From JBLZUR01 sp048565625 (GTDB lineage Bacteria > Pseudomonadota > Alphaproteobacteria > Sphingomonadales > Sphingomonadaceae), in assembly GCF_048565625.1 (NCBI RefSeq), contig NZ_JBLZUR010000002.1, positions 124,001 to 188,000 on the forward strand: a stretch of 64,000 nucleotides of DNA. Direction: 5' to 3'. How positions within the stretch are numbered: the first letter of the stretch is position 1; every line of letters starts with the position of its first letter. Shown one piece after another: positions 60,304 to 64,000 of this stretch. The notes under the pieces were generated by a model. That model worked only from the letters and a program-made list of their open reading frames with translations. It was not told the DNA's origin and made no database searches. The position numbers and the translations under genes are program-made.

Positions 60304-60384
60304 GCGGCGCGAGAATGCCAATCGAACTCCCCGTCCCAACCTTCCCCCGCTGGACCCGCCGCCCAACCCCTGTAATCTGGCGCG

Positions 60385-62076
60385 ATGCGTCATCCGTTCC
60401 GTACCGCCGTCCTCGCCCTCCTCATCCTCCTCCCCGCCGCCGCCACCCCGGCCCACGCCGCCGGCGGCATGGTCTCCGCCGCCGATCCCCGCGCAGCCGA
60501 GGCCGGCCGCAATATCCTGCGCGAAGGGGGCAGCGCCGCCGACGCCGCCATCGCCATGATGCTGGCGCTGACCGTGGTGGAGCCGCAGAGTTCCGGCATC
60601 GGCGGCGGCGGCTTCCTCCTCCACCATGATGCGAGGACCGGCACGATCGGATCGGTGGACGGGCGGGAGGCGGCACCCGCCTCCGCAGGGCCTGACCGGT
60701 TTCTCGGCGCGGATGGCCGGCCGATGCCCTTCATGTCGGCCTGGCCGGGCGGCTATTCGGTGGGCGTGCCGGGCAACATCCGCCTCGCCGCCCGCGTCCA
60801 CGCCCGCTGGGGCCGCCTGCCCTGGAAGGCGCTGTTCGCCCCCGCCATCACCCTGGCCGAGGAGGGCTTCAAGGTCACCCCCCGCCTCAACCGCGCCATC
60901 GCCAACACGTCGAAATACACCAACTGGCAGGACTTTCCGGCGATCGCCGCCCTCTACCTGAAGGACGGCGAGCCCGCCGCGGTCGGCACCCTCATCCGCA
61001 ACCCGGCGCTGGCGAAGACCCTCCGCACCCTCGCCGATGAAGGGCCGGACCCCTTCTACACCGGCGAGATCGCCCGCCAGATCACCGATGCGGTGGCGAC
61101 CACCACCCGCAACCCGACTGCGCTCACCGCCGCTGATCTTGCCGCCTACCAGGCTAAGGATCGCCCGCCCGTCTGCGGCAAGTACCGGGCGTACAAGGTC
61201 TGCAGCATGGGCCCGCCCTCATCCGGCGCGCTGACCATGCTGGAGATCCTCGGCCTCCTCGAACGCTTCGACATTCGGAAGCTCGGCAAGGACAATCCGG
61301 TCGCCTGGCACCTGATCGCCGAGGCGATGCAGCTCGCTTATGCCGACCGCGAAATGTGGATGGCCGATGCGGATTTCGTGAAGGTCCCCGTCGCCGGCCT
61401 CATCGACCCCGCCTATCTCGCCGCCCGCTCCCGGCTGATCTCCCCCACCCACGCTGCCGCCAAGTACCCCGCCGGCAATCCCAAGGGTGCCGAACCGCGC
61501 ACCGCCTCACCGGAGACCGAACCCGCCGGCACCACCCACTTCGTCGCCGTGGACGGGGAGGGGGATGTCGCCACGATGACCTCCACCGTCGAAAGCGGCT
61601 TCGGCAGCCAGCTCGTCGCCGGCGGCTTCGTCCTCAACAACGAGCTGACCGACTTCTCCTTCGCTCCCGAGAAGGACGGTGCCCCCGTCGCCAACCGGGT
61701 CGGGCCGGGCAAGCGTCCGATGTCTGCCATGACCCCGACCATCGTGTACGACGCATCGGGGAAGCCGGTCTTCACCGTCGGCGCGGCGGGCGGCCAGACG
61801 ATCATCATGCAGGTGACCAAGGCCGTCATCGCGCATCTCGACTGGGGCCTCTCGGCGGAGGAGGCAGTGGCGCTCCCCGCCCTGTTCCGTGCCGCCCCGG
61901 CCGTGGCGCTGGAGGACGGCACGGCCATCGTCGCAATGAAACCCGCCCTCGAAAAGCTCGGCCACACCGTCGTCCTCGGCAAGAACGCGCTGAAGGCCAA
62001 TGCGGCGGAACGGACGGCGGACGGCTGGATCGGCGCGGCGGACCCGAGGAGCGAAGGCGTGTGGCTGAAGGAATGA
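60385..62076 (+). CDS. ggt: Gamma-glutamyltransferase (glutathione hydrolase)
   Basis: This periplasmic N-terminal-nucleophile hydrolase cleaves glutathione and transfers gamma-glutamyl groups; it self-processes into two subunits. Signal peptide 1-25 (ending PAHAA) precedes AADPRAAEAGRNILREGGSA and SSGIGGGGF. Thr383 in GTTHFVAVD is the expected cleavage site and nucleophile. TSTVESGFGSQ and GKRPMSAMTPTIV follow in the small subunit. The length of 563 aa is normal. Confidence 0.94.
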   Translation: MRHPFRTAVLALLILLPAAATPAHAAGGMVSAADPRAAEAGRNILREGGSAADAAIAMMLALTVVEPQSSGIGGGGFLLHHDARTGTIGSVDGREAAPASAGPDRFLGADGRPMPFMSAWPGGYSVGVPGNIRLAARVHARWGRLPWKALFAPAITLAEEGFKVTPRLNRAIANTSKYTNWQDFPAIAALYLKDGEPAAVGTLIRNPALAKTLRTLADEGPDPFYTGEIARQITDAVATTTRNPTALTAADLAAYQAKDRPPVCGKYRAYKVCSMGPPSSGALTMLEILGLLERFDIRKLGKDNPVAWHLIAEAMQLAYADREMWMADADFVKVPVAGLIDPAYLAARSRLISPTHAAAKYPAGNPKGAEPRTASPETEPAGTTHFVAVDGEGDVATMTSTVESGFGSQLVAGGFVLNNELTDFSFAPEKDGAPVANRVGPGKRPMSAMTPTIVYDASGKPVFTVGAAGGQTIIMQVTKAVIAHLDWGLSAEEAVALPALFRAAPAVALEDGTAIVAMKPALEKLGHTVVLGKNALKANAAERTADGWIGAADPRSEGVWLKE

Positions 62077-62112
62077 ACCACACCTCGGTTCGCAAGGAGA
62101 GAATACCTCCCG

Positions 62113-62185
62113 CCGTTCGCCTGAGCCTGTCGAAGGGCCAGTGAGACGGTCGGCGCTGGCCCTTCGACAAGCTCAGTGCGAGCGG
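62113..62185. repeat. Family B palindromic repeat (ggt-ligase gap)
   Basis: CCGTTCGCCTGAGCCTGTCG and CGACAAGCTCAGTGCGAGCGG are the outer arms, with GAAGGGCCAGT and GCTGGCCCTTC inside. One arm has diverged (one base shorter at the left, a G at the right end), so this copy is older or drifting. Confidence 0.88.
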
Positions 62186-62202
62186 CGTGGAGAGGAGAGC
62201 GA

Positions 62203-63903
62203 GTGTTGAAACCCGAACAAGCCCCCAACCTCGTCGCCTTGTTCCGCGCTCAGGCGGCGGCGAAGGGCGGCGCCCCCTTCCTCTTCGCCAAGACGGACGG
62301 CCGCTGGTCCTCGCTGACCTGGGCCGAGGCCGCCGCTCAGATCGACGCCCTCGCCGCCGCCCTCCGCACCCTCGGCGTCGCCCCCGGCGACCGCGTCGTC
62401 ATCCTGTCCGAGAACCGCCCCGAATGGCTGATCGCCGATTTCGCGATCATGGCGGCCGGCGCGATCACCGTGCCGGCCTACACCACCAACACCGCCGCCG
62501 ACCACGCCCATATCCTTACCGACAGCGGGGCGCGGGCGGCGATCGTCTCCACCGCCAAACTCGCCAGACCGCTGATCGAGGCGCTGGCCGAGGCACCCGC
62601 CTGCCGCGACCTCATCGTCATGGAGCCGGTCGCGGCCCCTGTCGCCGTTCAGGACTGGCGGACGCTCCTCGCCACCACGGCCAGCCCGCCGCCACTCGCC
62701 ACCACCCGCACCGACCTCGCCTGCCTGATCTACACCAGCGGCACCGGCGGCCGGCCCAAGGGCGTGATGCAGAGCCACGGCGCGCTCCTCGCCGACATCG
62801 CCGGATGCGCGGACATCATTGAGGGCGACTTCGCGATCGGCGAGGATGCGCTCCTCTCCTTCCTCCCCCTCAGCCACGCCCTCGAACACACCGCCGGCCA
62901 GTTCCTCCCCGTCGCCCTCGGCGCGGAGATCCATTATGCCGAGGGGATCGACAAGCTCGCCGCCAACATGGCCGAGACGCGACCCACCGTCATGATCGTC
63001 GTCCCTCGCCTGTTCGAGGTCCTCCGCCAGCGTATTGCCCGAGAGATCGAGAAGCAGGGCGGACTGCCCCTCCGCCTCCTCAACCGCGCCCTCGCCGCCG
63101 CTGACCGCAGGGCGGCGGGCAGGACCACGCTCCTCGACCGCCTTCTCGCCCCGGTCATCGATCGCACACTCGGCGCGAAGGTCCGTGCCCGCTTCGGCGG
63201 TCGGCTGAAGGCGCTGGTATCCGGCGGCGCGCCGCTCAATCCGGAGGTCGGCCGCTTCTTCGAGGCGCTCGGCCTCACCGTCCTGCAGGGCTATGGGTTG
63301 ACCGAGACAAGCCCCGTCCTCTCCTGCAACCGCCCCTCGGCCGGCGTCGCGATGGACACCGTTGGCCCGCCGATCAAGGGCGCGGAGATCCGCATCGCCG
63401 AGGATGGCGAGATCATGGCCCGTGGCGAGATGGTCATGCAGGGCTACTGGAACCTGACGCAAGAAACCGCTCGCGTCCTCTCCCCCGATGGCTGGCTCGC
63501 CACCGGCGACATCGGCCGCTTCGACGAACGCGGCCGCCTGCAGATCACCGATCGCAAGAAGGACATCATCGTCAACGACAAGGGCGACAACATCTCGCCC
63601 CAGCGGCTGGAAGGCCTGCTGACGTTGGAGCCGGAGATCGCCCAGGCTGTGGTGACGGGCGACCGCCGTCCCTACCTCGTCGCCCTGATCGTGGCGGAGG
63701 AGGGGGCGGACGCCGCCGCAGTCCAGGCCGCGCTCGACCGCACCAACCAGCGCCTGGGCGTCACCGAAAAGGTCCGCCGCTTCATCCTCGCCGACTCGCC
63801 CTTCACGATCGAGAACGGCCAGTTCACCCCGTCGCTCAAGGTCCGCCGCCACGCCGTCCGCGCGGTCTACGGCGATCGGCTGGATGCGCTCTATCGCGCC
63901 TGA
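62203..63903 (+). CDS. Long-chain fatty acid:CoA ligase / AMP-binding protein
   Basis: This ANL-superfamily enzyme activates a fatty acid with ATP and joins it to CoA. P-loop-like YTSGTGGRPKGVM, YGLTETSPVL, LATGDIGRFDERGRLQITDRKKDIIV and the C-terminal catalytic-Lys region ENGQFTPSLKVRR are present. It is of the FadD/ACSL-15 type by length (566 aa) and order. GTG at 62203 follows GAGAGGAG and is preferred; TTG at 62206 is possible. The 97 bases after its stop hold no recognised feature. Confidence 0.9.
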   Translation: MLKPEQAPNLVALFRAQAAAKGGAPFLFAKTDGRWSSLTWAEAAAQIDALAAALRTLGVAPGDRVVILSENRPEWLIADFAIMAAGAITVPAYTTNTAADHAHILTDSGARAAIVSTAKLARPLIEALAEAPACRDLIVMEPVAAPVAVQDWRTLLATTASPPPLATTRTDLACLIYTSGTGGRPKGVMQSHGALLADIAGCADIIEGDFAIGEDALLSFLPLSHALEHTAGQFLPVALGAEIHYAEGIDKLAANMAETRPTVMIVVPRLFEVLRQRIAREIEKQGGLPLRLLNRALAAADRRAAGRTTLLDRLLAPVIDRTLGAKVRARFGGRLKALVSGGAPLNPEVGRFFEALGLTVLQGYGLTETSPVLSCNRPSAGVAMDTVGPPIKGAEIRIAEDGEIMARGEMVMQGYWNLTQETARVLSPDGWLATGDIGRFDERGRLQITDRKKDIIVNDKGDNISPQRLEGLLTLEPEIAQAVVTGDRRPYLVALIVAEEGADAAAVQAALDRTNQRLGVTEKVRRFILADSPFTIENGQFTPSLKVRRHAVRAVYGDRLDALYRA

Positions 63904-64000
63904 TTAGGTGACCGACGGAGCTTGTGGTATAACCCGACTCATCGGCGTTCCTAGTATTGGCACGGCGCTGACTGACGGTCGTTACCAAGGCTGCCGCTAT

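Noticed and set aside
62173..63852. 559-codon minus-strand frame opposite the acyl-CoA ligase
   Set aside because: It is a shadow of a gene with all catalytic motifs; its Glu/Asp/Val/Gly-rich composition is meaningless.
63904..64000. A gene start at the right window edge
   Set aside because: No start with a ribosome site and no coherent frame can be seen in these 97 bases.

Overview
The window is a GC-rich, gene-dense chromosomal segment of an alphaproteobacterium, most likely Sphingomonas or a close Sphingomonadaceae relative. The evidence is the division/cell-wall cluster order, the argS-SPOR-nagZ order, the protein families (UPF0314, 3TM GTA-type holin, TamAB, EtfBA) and GANTC sites in front of ftsZ. 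All calls come from reading the sequence and recognising families; no database search was run.

Layout. 1-12.5 kb is the dcw cluster: mraY (5' end cut by the window), murD, ftsW, murG, murC, a 64-aa unknown, murB, ddl, ftsQ, ftsA, ftsZ. Palindromic repeats separate several of its genes and one lies in frame inside murD. 12.7-19.2 kb holds a TPR/SPOR protein, dgt, argS, a membrane SPOR protein and nagZ. 19.3-29 kb holds wrbA (-), etfBA, proC and tamAB (-). 29-36 kb has small hypotheticals, a TonB-dependent receptor behind a Fur-like site, a divergent S24 repressor/mini DNA-binding gene pair, a frameshifted gene, topoisomerase IB and MscS. 36-41 kb has a dipeptide epimerase, tRNA-Val(UAC), an M20 peptidase, a GT2 glycosyltransferase and an RhlE-like helicase. 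41-50 kb has a TlpA-like protein, a GTA-type endolysin/holin pair, an XpaC-like/TelA pair, PAP2, a YpfJ-type metalloprotease, patatin and fumC. 50-56.6 kb has a DUF808 protein, a CDF transporter, a UPF0314 protein, gmk and nrdB. 56.6-58.95 kb is an AT-richer island with two unrecognised membrane proteins and an IS5-family insertion. 59-64 kb has an HTH-like protein, an 800-bp repeat array, gamma-glutamyltransferase and a FadD-like ligase.

The most striking non-coding feature is the density of palindromic repeats: at least six families and 29 copies in 64 kb. Family A (about 100-180 bp) ends in GGGAGGA, and at murD, murB and ddl that terminus is the only good Shine-Dalgarno sequence of the next gene. 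Family B (REP-like, about 60-115 bp) is usually intergenic, but one copy encodes about 28 residues inside MurD, much like the Rickettsia palindromic elements. A second notable signal is a 30-nt motif, 24/30 identical and about 30 nt before the start codon, shared by the GTA-type lysis pair and the distant HTH-like gene. A third is the intergenic region before ftsZ, which holds a perfect DnaA box and three GANTC sites.
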